NCBI GenBank assembly: GCA_963513935.1
Contig: OY740765.1
Coordinates: 123,881,362 to 123,945,361 of the forward strand
Reading direction: 5' to 3'
Source of the DNA: Aphrophora alni
Lineage: Eukaryota; Arthropoda; Insecta; Hemiptera; Aphrophoridae
Length of the DNA stretch: 64,000 bases
In this document: positions 1 through 12,714 of the stretch, piece by piece
Layout of the letters: each line of letters begins with the position of its first letter
How positions within the stretch are numbered: position 1 is the first letter of the stretch
Made by a program: the position numbers and the translations under genes
The notes under the pieces: generated by a model
Seen by the model: only the letters and a program-made list of their open reading frames with translations
Database searches by the model: none
What the model was told of the DNA's origin: nothing

Positions 1-745
1 TATTCTTTGTAACAATATGAACCCATCTTTAATAAATAATTTTTTATAATGTATTTGATTATTTATTTTTGTTGTTTATTATTCTTCAATTTCTTTACGG
101 TTACTTGTTTATATCATTATCAGAAGTTTTTAGGCTTTGCTAAGTCTCAAAGTTTGACATTTTCAAACTAAGTTTATACATGGCGGTTAACTAAATTTCC
201 AGTCTAAAACAATTACAATTTTCCATAAAAACAATAATAATTATCCTAATCATAAATCAATCTATGGGAAAATAAATGTTCGTCAATGGGAGGTTGTTGA
301 CTATTATAGTTTTAGTCTTCTGGTTACGTTACCAATGTCCTATTGCTATCCTAAAACATTCTCGTTAAACCAGCTTTTGGTTTTTAGTATTCAATGTATG
401 AATGTATTATACATTCAGATAATTTCTCTTTTTTTTTTTACACGAATTTGGTTGAAACATAAAATAAAGTACTAAGCTAGGCTCTATTGAGAGAGTTATC
501 ATTGTCATCAAGCCATAATTAAGCCACCAAACTTAATATAATTGCTATATTTGTCGTTAACCAGATATTTTTTGACAACGCTAGATAGTTTTCAAGTCTG
601 AACCACAATATTTGTACACTGCCAACTTCGCACACCGGTTTGGGTAATTAATGTTCACATTTCACTAAAATATCTTTTATTCTTAGAAGCAACACTTAAA
701 TAAAATTTGATCAAAATCGTTAGAGTCGATATTGAGTGTCGTAAT
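1..745. other. AT-rich non-coding stretch
   Basis: No supportable gene or RNA is seen. The end of this stretch (about 700-745) holds a short motif that recurs in inverted orientation at about 2148-2190, so part of it is dispersed repeat. Confidence 0.6.
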
Positions 746-755
746 TGTGTGTGTG

Positions 756-828
<73 letters not shown>
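746..828. repeat. (TG)n microsatellite
   Basis: About 80 bases of almost uninterrupted TG dinucleotide repeat. Confidence 0.97.
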
Positions 829-832
<4 letters not shown>

Positions 833-3800
833 TTGCTTTTAGCAGCTACCGTACCCTCAAAATTTTAATATTACACCGAAACTAGTTTTCAGAACTAACG
901 ATCAGTTTATTTATAACAAATTGACGTTAACCCATTGACGATCTCTGTTCATGACATATGTATTGCAATAGGCTTAGTCATTTTCAGTAGTTCGATTAAT
1001 CGACAGCTTTGATGCTTCCTGGTTAACATGGTGTTTCAACTGCTGTTCTTGGCCTCAAACACGTTTTTTTTTTCCAATTTCATCAGCAACAGTGTCCACT
1101 AATCACGATGTAGGTCACTATTCAGAATATATCATATGGAGCGTTGACTATATCATTCGCAGTATTTTATTTTGAAAAAAACGGAATAAATTGTGCGATA
1201 ATGTCTTTAGCTACCATTGGACCTAATAATTTTCAAGCAGTTTTTATACCTATAAAAAATTAAATTTTAAACGCATCCCATTCCGTACACACCATCATAA
1301 AAAAAAAACAACAACTTGAAGTGCCAAAATATCCTCAAATAACAAAATTAAAATTTCACTTGTGTTCACAAGTTTTGGCTGAGGATCAAAACTGGTACAT
1401 CTACAAAAATACGATATCTATATTTTGACCTATCACAAAACTTTTTTTTATACTACGTATGTTCTGGAAAATTTAATTTAAATTATTCTCACAGTCAAAA
1501 ATTCACTCAGATTAAAGCGGGGGGGATAATAAAGTGTCGGAATGAGTTTCTGCATGTTAGAAATAATAAATTATGACTAAATTAAATTAAATCGTTACGA
1601 AATGCTTACGTGCAATTATCAACGTCTTTGATGGCGTTTTGAACAAACAAAATCACCTCGTGTTATACTGGGTTATTGAATTCCTGGTACGGTAACATTG
1701 AATCACTCTATGTTTATACTAACTAATTATGACGAATAATTAATGCTGACAAATTTATTTCTAACAAGGCTCGTAGTTTGTTACGTAGAAAATAACAGCG
1801 TCTTGTTGGTAGGAAAATGGTACGAATTCTCTCTATCAAAAATTTCGTAAAGCTGATTTTTACTTTTTCAAATATAAGTAGTAAAGTTATGCGATCGCTC
1901 TAAAAATCGATGTAGAATTTTTTGCGAATATATCTATTTTTGGTCCCGTAAGTTCAAAAAAGATGTTCTAGGAATGATATCTCTCCGTCTATCCGGCGTC
2001 TGTGTCACTGTTTTACAGCCCAAACGGGTGAAATTATTTATTAAAATATACTATTTGTTAGTATTTTTGTCATATTAGGCCTACTGGAAATATACTTTTG
2101 TACTAACTCGAAATTTAGGATTTGCTGCCGGAAGTCGATAACACAAAATTACGATTTTCTCAATATCGACTCCAACTATTTTGATCAAATGTTGCTCAAG
2201 GTAGCCTCAAAGCTCGAAACAAAACGTATTGGACGTCATTTTTCCAAAAATACCCTGCTGTTATTATTTAATTTTTTCAAATCTGCTAGACCGATTTCGT
2301 TCAAATGCAAAATTGTAAGTAAAAAATATTACGGTTCAGGAATAATTTATAAAAAAAAGTACTTTTACGTTGTCTTTAAAATTAATATAGGCCTAGGATA
2401 AAATTTGATTTTACGGATGGTTATGTAGGGAAATTAGTTGTTTTTTACAGTCATAAACACGAATACAAATGATCGACCTTTTCTTCTCGACCACCCTGTT
2501 TGAAATATTAATTTTAAAAAATAATTAATTAAATTTTCGAACACTTCCAAAGAAAACCAATCTTATCAAAAGTCTTCATCAGTATGACACAGAAAATTTC
2601 ATTTGGTAGTTATCGGTCGATAAATGGAAACGATCTTGGACGCCGGAACAGATATCAATATAAACTCAAAATTTATCGGAGCGATTTCTGAAGTTGCCTG
2701 AGCCAAAAAAAAATAAAAATTTGGAATATGTCTGTTGAATGTGTAGTGCTATAGAGCCCAAACTAGTAGATTGTTTTAATTTATTTGTTTAATCAAATTT
2801 GATATGTGTGCATAAAACTTGTTTGTTTTCATTGCTAACTTAAAATTTTTGGGTAGCTGCCATAAGAAAAAAAAGTTGAATTTTATCAAAACCTGCTCTA
2901 ACGATTTTGATCAAACTATTTCGATCTATGTACATTTTTGCCCCTACGAATATAAACAAATCGTACACATCGCCATCTGTAAAACAATGCTAGTTCATGG
3001 GTTATCGGTGAACCAAATCGACATCGTGGCTGTTATCAAAGACGGTTCAACCAATTTTGATAGTTTTTGTCTCTTTTTTTAATGTGAAATTAAAGACCAA
3101 AATCATAGTGCAAAATCAAAAATTTTAAAATTTATATAATATTACATTTCAGGAATAACACTGGGGAAAAACTAAAATGATTCCTGAGCGCTGTCATTAA
3201 TTCTTGTTTCCACATTCACTGTCAGTACGGAGCGCCCGTAAGCGATGGAAATCATATGCAGTCTCTGTGCTATTAGCCCCCGTAGAAACACTGTCCCGCT
3301 TCCGGCTTCCTGTTTAGAAAAAGCTGCTTATACGCAGTTTATTATTGTTTATTTATTTTTAATTGAGTTATTGCCTAGTTATTATTGACTACTAATTTCA
3401 TTAATGGCCCAATTTTCCGTTTTCCTCCTTTTTTTGGTAGATTTTAAAACATATTTGTTATACAAATATTTGAATATACGAAAGTTTATGAATGATGAAA
3501 AACTTGAATTTGTTCCGAGCTATGTTTAAAATTTCAAGTCTCTAGCTCATTAAGTCTAAACTTTATTGCAAAATTTTACCTGAACAGACAGACAAAAAAG
3601 CTATTAATAAAAACACGTTAATTTTATTAGAATGCATTTTTCTTCTGATTCTACTTCCAAAGGAGATTTTTACATTATATAAGAATACTTGTAAGTGCTA
3701 ATAGATAGACTATTTAATCCTATCCTATATATTACATTTCAAAGTTAAAATCGTCTACATACATTCAAAATATTATGAATTGGAATTTTACTATTTTCAT

Positions 3801-6483
3801 AAAACCAAAACCAGTGCTTACTTTTTAAATAAATAAAAGTACTTTACAACCAATAATTTATTTCAGAATATTATTTATCTAAGTGATCAAATATTTTAAT
3901 GCAATTGGTCCATCAGCTCACACCGGCGCCACTGACCGGTTACAGTGAATTAATTTTCACATAAGGCATCAAGAATTAAGATTTGGAATTGGAATGCAAA
4001 ATATTAGAACACTGGTAGTATATGAGTGAGTGACAGAAAAGTGAGTAGGCCTATAAAAAAACTGATAATAGTAGAAGACTAGTTTTGTAAAGATTATTTT
4101 TGTGATCTGCTAAACACCGAGGTGGGAAATAGTGGGGAGGGGAGAAAAAAGAAAGAGAGAATGCCTTTTCTTATAACATAAATTAATAAATTGTTTACTA
4201 AAATATGAGAAAGAAAAACCGTGTAAGGCGTGGAAATAGGTAGGTATGGAAAGAGGAAAATGTATCATAGAAAAGTAAGGAACAAAATAATAATGTAAAC
4301 TACAATGGAATATCTAAAAATATCAACTGAATTGTACATTTTAATGGTAGGGGCCTACTATCAGAACTAGTTAAGAAAAGATGTAGATGGAAGCAATCAT
4401 TTGGAACAATCAGTTGGAGTTCATATATATAAAAAAAAATTAAAATGTCATTGATAGATTATAATCCATATTTAATTATCATATTAAGTCCATTATATAG
4501 TTACTTATTGGTAGGTTTAATATCACTTACATGAAAAATAAATAAATTTATCATAATAATTAATCTAAACATAAAATAAAATATTATATAAATATTTCTG
4601 AAGTTATAATATCCACTGTACTTACTCTTTGGTCATATAGTAAGTTTTAATCACAGTCCATATCTGAAATATATTTGTGAGATCTAATTCTATAACCAGC
4701 CTAGTTCTATAACCATATCTAATACAAATGTCTACATCCAACAATAAATAATACCAGCATGTAATACTTAATTTGAAATACTTAAAGTTTCTTAACTTTT
4801 CGCACACCGTTTGTTGCTGTGTGCAGCCTTACATAAATGATATAAGTATCAATTGAATCAAATCAGTGGTTTCCTTTATCTATCCTCAAATCAAAATCTG
4901 ATTAATCTTCATGCCTTGTAATTACTACAATTCTAAAAAAAATTTTGTTGTCACATCATTCATTTATGAACAAGCCATTATTGGCGTCCGGCAGAAATGT
5001 CATGCGCGTGAGTGAAAAGCGGCAGGAATGTCATTGATTTAAATATATTAAATTTAATTGTTATTTAGGAGTTAATCTTTTAACACGATTCAAATTTTGA
5101 ATATTGAAAATTCTTTGAGAGAAATTGACGGAAAGCAAACAGTTAACAGTTAAGAGTTCTAGAATGAGTATTTTTAGGACGGAGAAAATGTTTAACCTCC
5201 TCATAGTAGACTGTTCCCACTGGAGGTGAAAAGTCACTCACTATCCTGAAAAATTATTCCTTACATCCAGTGTGGTTTGTATTTATGTAACTCATACCAA
5301 GAAAGATAATTAACCCATTTCCAACAAGCCCAGTATTATAACATTAAACCGCAACCATTTTGTAGGTTTATCCTTTTGAGGTCCGATTTGAAGCATTGTA
5401 TTGTCCTAACAGAGACTTTTAATATGATATAAAACTCGACCTATGCTCTCATTTAAGATTTTATTCTGACTCCCTGCGGGCCGTTCCCATAGGGTGTTGA
5501 AAAATTGATAATTGCTTCAAAAAGTAGATTTTAAGGTAAAATATTGATGTGCTAACTTTTATTGCTTAATTAATCTGCAATAACGCCGTTCTAATACTTT
5601 TTGGACACCGTGTACATAATTTTGTAAATAATTTGCTATAGTCATAGTGTGTATGAGGATAGGTTAGCTGCACGAACCATGGTCACATTCCTAAGTATTA
5701 ACATAAAACAGTGGTTATATAGTTATCATTATTTGAGTAGCCTATTATATGTACGTTAAATATTTATTTATATTTATATTAAATATATGCTATTCTATAA
5801 ATGCCTGGCTGTTGTCAGACTGTTCATGGTCAGGTGTGTAGGTGTTAATTTACTGAGTTTCTCTATAGAATTCCACCCATGTCAATATTAAATTTAGGTT
5901 AAATACTTATACAGAGTGATTGAAACAGATGGGGCAGCATGTTTTGTTTGATAATTAAAAAAGTTACAACAAAAAATTACAATGTAACCAACAAGATTTT
6001 TTGAATTTAAAATAGAAGTATTACCAAACTTTCAATATGACTGTTAGGTCCAAATTTTCTTTTAGATATTTGTATGTATAAAACCCATTGTTTTAAGAGT
6101 TTTTTTTCTTGAGTATTTTTTTATATCTCTAATAGTATAGGGGATCTATAAGCGTTCATATTTATGAAAATACAATGTTCTGCGTTTCCAGAGATCCATT
6201 TTCAAGATAACCTAACCTAAAACAGTTTAACAGAATTTAAAATCGAAACATGTATAAAAAATTAAATGTATAAAAAATATTAAAAGTGTAAAAAGCACAA
6301 TTTTTATTATTTCCATTCACTGTGCAGTAATAAAAAATGGCAGCATTCTTGAAACGTTATTCGTTATTTTTCTGGATAAAATAATGTTGGGAGATCAATT
6401 TTAAAGAAATTTAATAAAAGGAAGTCGGTTATAATGCCTCTAAAAAATGTCTTAACAATTCGATTTTTTGTATCTTTTGTAGT
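829..6483. other. AT-rich non-coding DNA with small dispersed repeats
   Basis: The only ORFs are short and composed of AT-biased residues with no recognisable domain. A repeat containing a GATCAAAAT core appears near 700-745, inverted at 2148-2190 and again near 2887-2925. A segment at 3495-3630 (phrase AAAATTTCAAGTCTCTAGCTC, ending in an ACAGACAGAC-like stretch) matches the tandem repeat at 24003-24310. The segment around 5583-5615 contains, on the minus strand, a GGTGTCCAAAAAGT phrase of the kind found at Tc1/mariner ends, but no partner end or coding sequence is visible. Confidence 0.5.
3495..3630. repeat. Dispersed repeat related to 24003-24310
   Basis: It shares the order of phrases GTTTAAAATTTCAAGTC, CTAGCTCATTAAG, ATTGCAAAATTTTAC and ACAGACAGAC with the second repeat block at 24 kb. 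It was recognised by direct comparison of the two segments; the family is not identified. Confidence 0.65.
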
Positions 6484-6672
6484 AATTGTTTGGAACACCT
6501 ATTGGCTTACACCGGTCTGAATTATTACTAAATGTATTAGACCTTGTGAATAAGATATTATGGCCGAAACAAATCTATTAAGTGTTTAATAATACAATTC
6601 TTAATATGCAAGTTGAAATACATTGAGTAATAATGAGGAGCTGGTGTAAGACAGTGGATGTCCTAAACAATT
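6484..6672. mobile_element. Small MITE-like element with about 33-bp imperfect terminal inverted repeats
   Basis: The left end at 6484-6516 and the reverse complement of 6640-6672 align over about 33 bases with shared blocks ATTGTTT and CTTACACC and scattered mismatches. The roughly 123-base centre has no coding capacity. TA dinucleotides lie at the two outer ends, compatible with a Tc1/mariner-type MITE but not proof. It lies immediately upstream of the large palindrome. Confidence 0.55.
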
Positions 6673-6685
6673 AACATAAATTATG

Positions 6686-7298
6686 ATTTTTGTTTAATCC
6701 ATTTTTATTATGTATGTAGCCCAACTGGATTGTAAATAATTAATTAATAACTATTAATTACCTTATTTAGAGGTGATGAGGTCGAACAATCCTTATGTAG
6801 ATATGATTACTATATCTTCTTCATATGACGCGTTTCGACTATTATTCAGTCATTATCAAATAAACATACAAAAACAAACTCATAAACAACACAAAACACA
6901 CGTTCAAGATTTTCACATTTAAAATCACTTTACACAATTTAAAAACTTTATACATGTGCACACGGATGACGCGCGTTGCCGGTGACCGTTCTCGATAACG
7001 TTCGATCGTCAATTTGAATTGACGATCGAACGTTATCGAGAACGGTCACCGGCAACGCGCGTCATCCGTGTGCACATGTATAAAGTTTTTAAATTGTGTA
7101 AAGTGATTTTAAATGTGAAAATCTTGAACGTGTGTTTTGTGTTGTTTATGAGTTTGTTTTTGTATGTTTATTTGATAATGACTGAATAATAGTCGAAACG
7201 CGTCATATGAAGAAGATATAGTAATCATATCTACATAAGGATTGTTCGACCTCATCACCTCTAAATAAGGTAATTAATAGTTATTAATTTTTGTTTAA
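6686..7298. mobile_element. Fold-back insertion: 548-bp palindrome inside a 12-bp direct repeat
   Basis: Arms 6742-7014 and 7017-7289 are reverse complements over 273 bp, with no mismatch found by eye and a 2-base centre (TG at 7015-7016). The sequence ATTTTTGTTTAA occurs at 6686-6697 and again at 7287-7298, flanking the unit like a target-site duplication. The right arm contains a stem (GACT/AGTC) followed by GAAACGCGTC. A diverged single-arm copy is at about 12330-12545. Arm identity implies a very recent inverted duplication or an assembly/template-switch artefact. Confidence 0.85.
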
Positions 7299-8294
7299 CG
7301 TCGATAATTCTGTTATTGCTCAGCCTACATAAGAAATAAAAATAACAGTAGTGTTATTTCAACTTTTACCCTAGCTGTAATTTAAATTTCACCTGATTTT
7401 GACTTTGTCAAGTCGTCACTGTAAATAGCTTGAATTTGCAAATTTTTTAAACATTTTTAGAGATATCGAAAAACATCCAATTACAAAAAAAACTTGAGAG
7501 AATGTATTTTATCCTAAATCACCATAATATGAAACACCGAATAATGTGAACAGAGCATAATTTCGAAGTCTTCATTGGAAATTAGAATATGTACCAATAT
7601 AAATGAACTCACGCCTGATGTGTTATCCAGTTTCTATCCTCAGGTAAATTATATTCGCGTGTGGGAAAATATATATGTCTTTCTTTAATATGAAATTGTT
7701 TACTACATAAGCTAAAGAAATAGTTAAAATTATAATTATAATCTATTATAAGTAGAACTCTTAATTATAAAATGTAAACATATATAATTCTGGTGTATTG
7801 TTACAAAGAAATAATACAGAAATGTCTGATCATTGAATCCATGTCGTCTTGGGATTTTATACCCGAGTAAAAAGTAAAGAATATTATAACCATTAGTATC
7901 CTATTATAATCAATACTATAAATGTTTTAATATATACTAGTGTTATTATAATGAAATCGCACGGAAAAAGTCTGGTCATAGAATCCATGTTGTGGAAATA
8001 ATGTACAAATTGGGCGTAACTTTTGAATTATGATATGAACTTTACCCTAGAGTTCTTGGTGTGCTTATTTTAACGTTAAGAATGAAGTGAAGCAATAAAT
8101 GAAAACCAAGTACATATAGCAACATAATAAAACAATTATTATGGTATACATTTGGATTGTTGGTTGAGTTGAGAGTGTTATGTAACAAATTTATGTAGGT
8201 AATTGGCTAGAATAACTTATTTATTGCACAAACTAAGGTCCTGTATCAGTATAGAGATGCTAATTAATATGTACTATGCATTTTGACATTCACA
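7299..8294. other. AT-rich non-coding stretch
   Basis: No coding or RNA feature is seen. Two similar phrases (TCTGATCATTGAATCCATGT near 7824 and TCTGGTCATAGAATCCATGT near 7970) suggest a small diverged duplication. Confidence 0.5.
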
Positions 8295-8546
8295 CTTAAC
8301 GTATGGTATAACCCATGGGGTAACAACAGTAGTTCACAAAGAGTTTTTGTTTGGCATAAGAAAACATTAAGAACTATAAAGTATGATCCAGAAAGTGATA
8401 GCTGTTTGCACATATTTAAAGAATTTCAAATAATGACATTACCCAGTTTATATATTTACTAGTGTTTACTAAATGTCAGGAAAAATCTTAAGAGTTATAC
8501 TCTCAGGAAAGAGATTCATAGTTACAGTACTAGAAATAAATATCTT
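8295..8546 (+). pseudogene. Jockey-like non-LTR retrotransposon, C-terminal RT fragment
   Basis: One forward frame reads through a typical Jockey/CR1-group RT C-terminal tail: a WGN-S-S-Q-R-V block, then KKTLRTIKYDPESDSC, HIFKEFQIMTLPSLYI, and EIHSYSTRNKYL. In the family this region follows the RT domain and is not catalytic. A TAG interrupts the frame after the LPSLYI block, so it is a dead, 5'-truncated copy. No upstream RT core or poly(A) tail was located, and the exact borders are uncertain. Confidence 0.7.
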
Positions 8547-9558
8547 ATAGATATTTTAGTAAGCAAAGGTAATGAGTTAAGATATATTTGGTCATTTAAA
8601 TACTCAAGTGTTTTACGGGTCTCTACAGTTGGACATTTCATTAGTAAAAAAATAAGATCAATTTTGATACCAGTGTTAATTTGAAAGCTCAAATATCTAC
8701 CAATTTTGAGCCCTATGATCCGTAATTATTTTTTAGCTTCAATTGGCCCCGCTAACTTGAAGGAGCTGGTCCCATATATACAAACTTTTAAATAAAGCTT
8801 GATCCTTAACGCTATTAGTTGGAATTAAAACTATTTATCAGACAAAATATGTAACACTTTACAATATTACTACAACTTCCCAAATATTATCGAAAATTGT
8901 TCACAAAAAACACTAACTAGGTAAAAAATATATGTTTTGATGGTAAAAATCTTAATATTTTTTAAGGTTTACACGGTAGCTTCTTATTAAGGCAACCTTT
9001 GGTAAATTAGTTTCAACCTGTTTCCTAACATGTCACATTTTTCATTTCTACTGCTATTTCGGGGGGAGCCCTGCAGGCCTAATATGTTTGTGTCTAATTC
9101 TGATAATATCTGCACGGGACGAGGTAAACTTTAATAGAAAGTTTCACTCATACCGTAATTAAAGGCAGTTATAGTTTTTATAAATATTTGTATTTTTTTT
9201 CTGATGATACACAAATAGTTTAGGATTCATATAGTCAGATTTAATCATCATTTATATCACTTGGACAAATATTAAAAATTTATATTAAAAATAAATTGTT
9301 TATTGTACGACATGAAAAATGAGGCCAGCAAGAACTTTTTTATTTTTTGGTCAGGTAGATTTTGTCGGCAAGATAGTTGTAAATAATTAAATTATCTATT
9401 ATTTTATCCCAAATTTTTTTTTTAGAGTTATAGGTTTCTTGTAATTTAACGTCAAACATACTCCTTTTTCAGTCTGTCTGTCTATCTTCCGCAGTATATG
9501 TAATCTACAGTCCACATGCCTGCATCATTATAATCCATATTTATGTGTGGACATATTT

Positions 9559-9601
<43 letters not shown>

Positions 9602-10487
9602 AATAGAATTAACAACTGGAACTTTTGTGTAGCTCGCGTAAGGTATGAAAAATACAAAATTACTATTTTCTTTTAACAACTACCTAAATTACATATTTTG
9701 TAACTATAAGAAATGGTTATTTTTCCTTTGATTTGAGTTATAAGTGAGTGGTAAAACCCTTTGATCTATTAATAAAATTAAACATAACCTATAAATCCTA
9801 AGGAATTTATACTTTACATTTAGAGGATCTGTTTATAAGACATTGTACGATAGTGTGGAGATTATGTGTTGGGTAAAATATCGATGATGTTTTTTACGGA
9901 TATATCAGGGATAACTTGAGTAGTGTTTTAATTAACATGATGTCCGTCGTCAGTGCAGTGCTCTACAAGATGGAAGAACTACAACCTCTAATTTTTGAGC
10001 TTCAAAGCATACTATCAATGGCTAATGTATTTAATATATACAATAAATGTTATTTAGCAGCTTTGAAATTTATGCTAATAGTAATTGTCTTGTATATATA
10101 AAATTCACCAAAATGAACACATATAAATAATAAACAATAGATGGTAAATAAATATTCTTTATATCAGCTGATATAATCAAGTTTGTGGGTGGGTGACTAA
10201 CTGTTATCAATAAACGATTTAAATTACTGCTAGTTTAACTTTAGATTGAGGTTAAAATAGATTTCAATTTGTCTGTAGATTATTTGTGTGCTACAACAGT
10301 TTCAAACTTTACAATTAGTTCTTAACAAGTGAAGCGGTTTTAACATAGTGCACAATCAAATGAAAATTGTTTGTTGTGTATATAGATAAAAAAATTGTTA
10401 TTTTTCCGATATATTAGTTTAGCGATTTATAAACTGTTTTAAATACACTTGTTTAGATAAAATAAACATTTATACTTGTCAAGTTAA
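8547..10487. other. Non-coding stretch with a microsatellite and a SINE-body scrap
   Basis: No gene is seen. It contains the (TA)n tract at 9561-9598 and, near 9815-9850, a fragment of the repeat that reads TTTAGAGGATCTG and recurs at 10.5, 28.6, 30.0, 30.9 and 35.6 kb. Confidence 0.5.
9561..9598. repeat. (TA)n microsatellite
   Basis: Uninterrupted AT dinucleotide repeat. It generates an artefactual isoleucine/tyrosine-rich ORF on the minus strand that is not a gene. Confidence 0.95.
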
Positions 10488-10494
10488 AACAAGT

Positions 10495-10700
10495 CCATGG
10501 TAGTCATCATGGCACTGACAGCCCCGTCATAAAATGTAATACAAGCAGAACCTCTAAATGCAATGCCCAAAATTTGGTACCTTTTTTCCTTGTAGAAATG
10601 TTAAATTGTATTGGTAGATCAAAGGATCTTACCCATTAGGGTTATTTCGTTTAAACAGCTGTTAAACTCGTTTTCTGAACCTTGTAATGTCTATATTACT
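10495..10700 (-). repeat. Dispersed repeat (SINE body), minus orientation
   Basis: The segment shares, in order, the phrases CATCATGGCAC, AATACAAGCAGA-CTCTAAAT, TTGTATTGGTAGATCAA-GGATCTTA and TTTTCTGAACCTTGTAAT with 29990-30200 and 30940-31130, and with inverted copies at 28555-28690 and 35525-35665. At 30 kb the same body adjoins a tRNA-like SINE head, which argues that it is the 3' part of a SINE. Confidence 0.7.
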
Positions 10701-10870
10701 ATTATCGTGTCGTCTTGACGTTTACTATTATTCAAACGTCTCCACTCTTGTCAGAGTCTCGACCATGGTGGACCTCGAGAGTGTGCTTATATGAAGGAGC
10801 CTTCACTTGCTCCACTAGTGTCGGTGACTCATCCCTGCCAGAGCTAATAACTATTGGAATATCACTTTTT

Positions 10871-12219
10871 ATATTAAGGTCAGAGTTCTAAATTAAAATG
10901 TTATCAATAACATTGTTATGTGTCATCGTATAGAGGTGGGAGGCTTGATATAATTGCATGCAGATTTCAAATATGAAATTTTTTTATATTTTATTGAATT
11001 GTAAGTTCAATTATTAAAATTATTATCACGGTTAGAATTTACATTTCTTACAATATCTTAGCAATTTGTCATCATAGAGAGGTAGTATTAGTACCATTAT
11101 ATGATTGAAATCTCCACATTTATATGTAATTTTATGTGTTACAAGTTGAATAACACACAAGATATGAACAAACAATTGCCAGTTTAAAAATTTTAATTCT
11201 ATAATTCTGAATATTTACAGGGTTATCTATGCGGTTATCTATCTAGACGATAGTATCTTCTTCAAAATTTCATGTTTCTATCTTAATTTACTATGGTGTT
11301 TACTTAAAAACAATGATGACAACGATGAGAAAAGGAAGGTATGTGCAAAATTTTTTTTTTGGTTTCCTGAGGCCGTGAAACTTGAATATTCGTATACAAT
11401 TTTAATTTCACCATTTTTTGTTGTTATCATACATACACTATATTTCACATACTGTGTACATCAAAGCACAATCACTTATATAATTCTAAAAAAATGTGAG
11501 TTTAATTCTAATACTCATTTTAGCATTTACAAACTGAATTATTATGGTTTGTGTATAGAAATGTCATTAAAATTTTCGATACAAGTTTTCTTACAAAGGA
11601 AAAGGTTGAAATTTGTGGTTCATTCTACGGGAAGTACTAAAATATAGCAACGACAATGAGAAACAAAGAATATTCACTTCTTTCTACTTCAACATGAAAA
11701 TAATGGACTTTTTCAGTTGTGGAAAGAAAGTGCTAAACCAGCAGGAAAACTAAAGTATAAAAATAATGAGTTTTGTACTTTTGTTTTTTTAGTACTTTGT
11801 CATGTCATGAATCTCTATATAATGCGGAAAGTGGTGCGTGGTCTAAACGTGTATTACCATTTTTTAAACAAAAGGCGTTAACAATTATTGCCCTATGTAA
11901 CCTATGCAATTAATACAATTTACTAAACTAATATTTATAGTAGTTATAATTTTTTCATAGCAATATAGAATATGGCAGCGTCTAGTGAATCTTCACTCAC
12001 TTCATAGGCTGCTGTGGAAACCTGTAAACAAACGAGGACAAATTATAATAATTAAAACCTAATCTAACCTAACCTTTCAGAATTACAATTATAATTTAAG
12101 TTAATTACCATACACAAATTACTTCCCATTATTTAAAAACATTACAGTGAGTTTTGTCATCATCACACCACATATATGTCAATATAAAGTATATTGTAAG
12201 AAAGTAATTACATATTTAA
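10871..12219. other. AT-rich non-coding stretch
   Basis: No supportable gene, RNA or repeat beyond low-complexity AT-rich sequence. A 90-codon ORF at 11375-11647 has no recognisable domain, starts at a non-ATG codon and has ordinary AT-rich composition; it is regarded as chance. Confidence 0.5.
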
Positions 12220-12545
12220 GTAACCGTTCTTGCTCCATGATTGATCATATGGAGACCGTCGCAGTGTGTCAGGATGCACGGACTACGAATTCAAACCCCC
12301 TCCCAAATATCGGAGACCAGATACTTATCAGTTGACAATCGAGCCACATTGAGAACGATTACCGACAACGAATGTTGCCCATATATTTTATAGTTTTAAA
12401 TGTGAATAATTTGTGTTGTTTAAGTATTTGTGTAGTGTATTTTAAGTGTACATTTGATAATGACTCATAGATAGTCGAAACGCGTCATGTGAAGAAAATA
12501 CTAAAGGAACATCAAAACAAGCATCACCATAAGGTAAAATTATAT
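12220..12545 (+). mobile_element. SINE-like copy related to the palindrome arm
   Basis: The 5' part has a pol III B-box-like phrase (GAATTCAAACCCC near 12288). From about 12330 it is a diverged relative of the 7017-7289 palindrome arm: matching blocks include TTTTAAATGTGAA, TTTGTGTTGTTTA, TTTGATAATGACT, ATAGTCGAAACGCGTCAT and the CATCACC...AAGGTAA end. The GACT/AGTC stem and GAAACGCGTC core at 12462-12486 are conserved although the 7-base loop differs. This suggests an autonomous small repeat family of which the palindrome is a derived form. Confidence 0.6.
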
Positions 12546-12714
12546 AATAAACTAATTCTTCCATGTATTGTTCAAGCAAGTAAAGATTTTGTATGTTATG
12601 ATTAGCCTAAATAATTAAAATGACTTTATTCTAACCTATAATAAGTTAACCTAGTATAACATTAAGTAATTTAATTATGGCTCTCGGATTCATAGTTTTT
12701 TTGTTTTGAACCAT

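Noticed and set aside
2819..3082. 87-codon forward ORF
   Set aside because: It does not start with ATG, has no domain, and overlaps a dispersed repeat with the GATCAAA core; regarded as chance.
9482..9679. ORF with Tyr/Ile run on the minus strand
   Set aside because: It is produced by the (TA)n microsatellite; the same applies to ORFs over 16585-16631 and 53731-53782.
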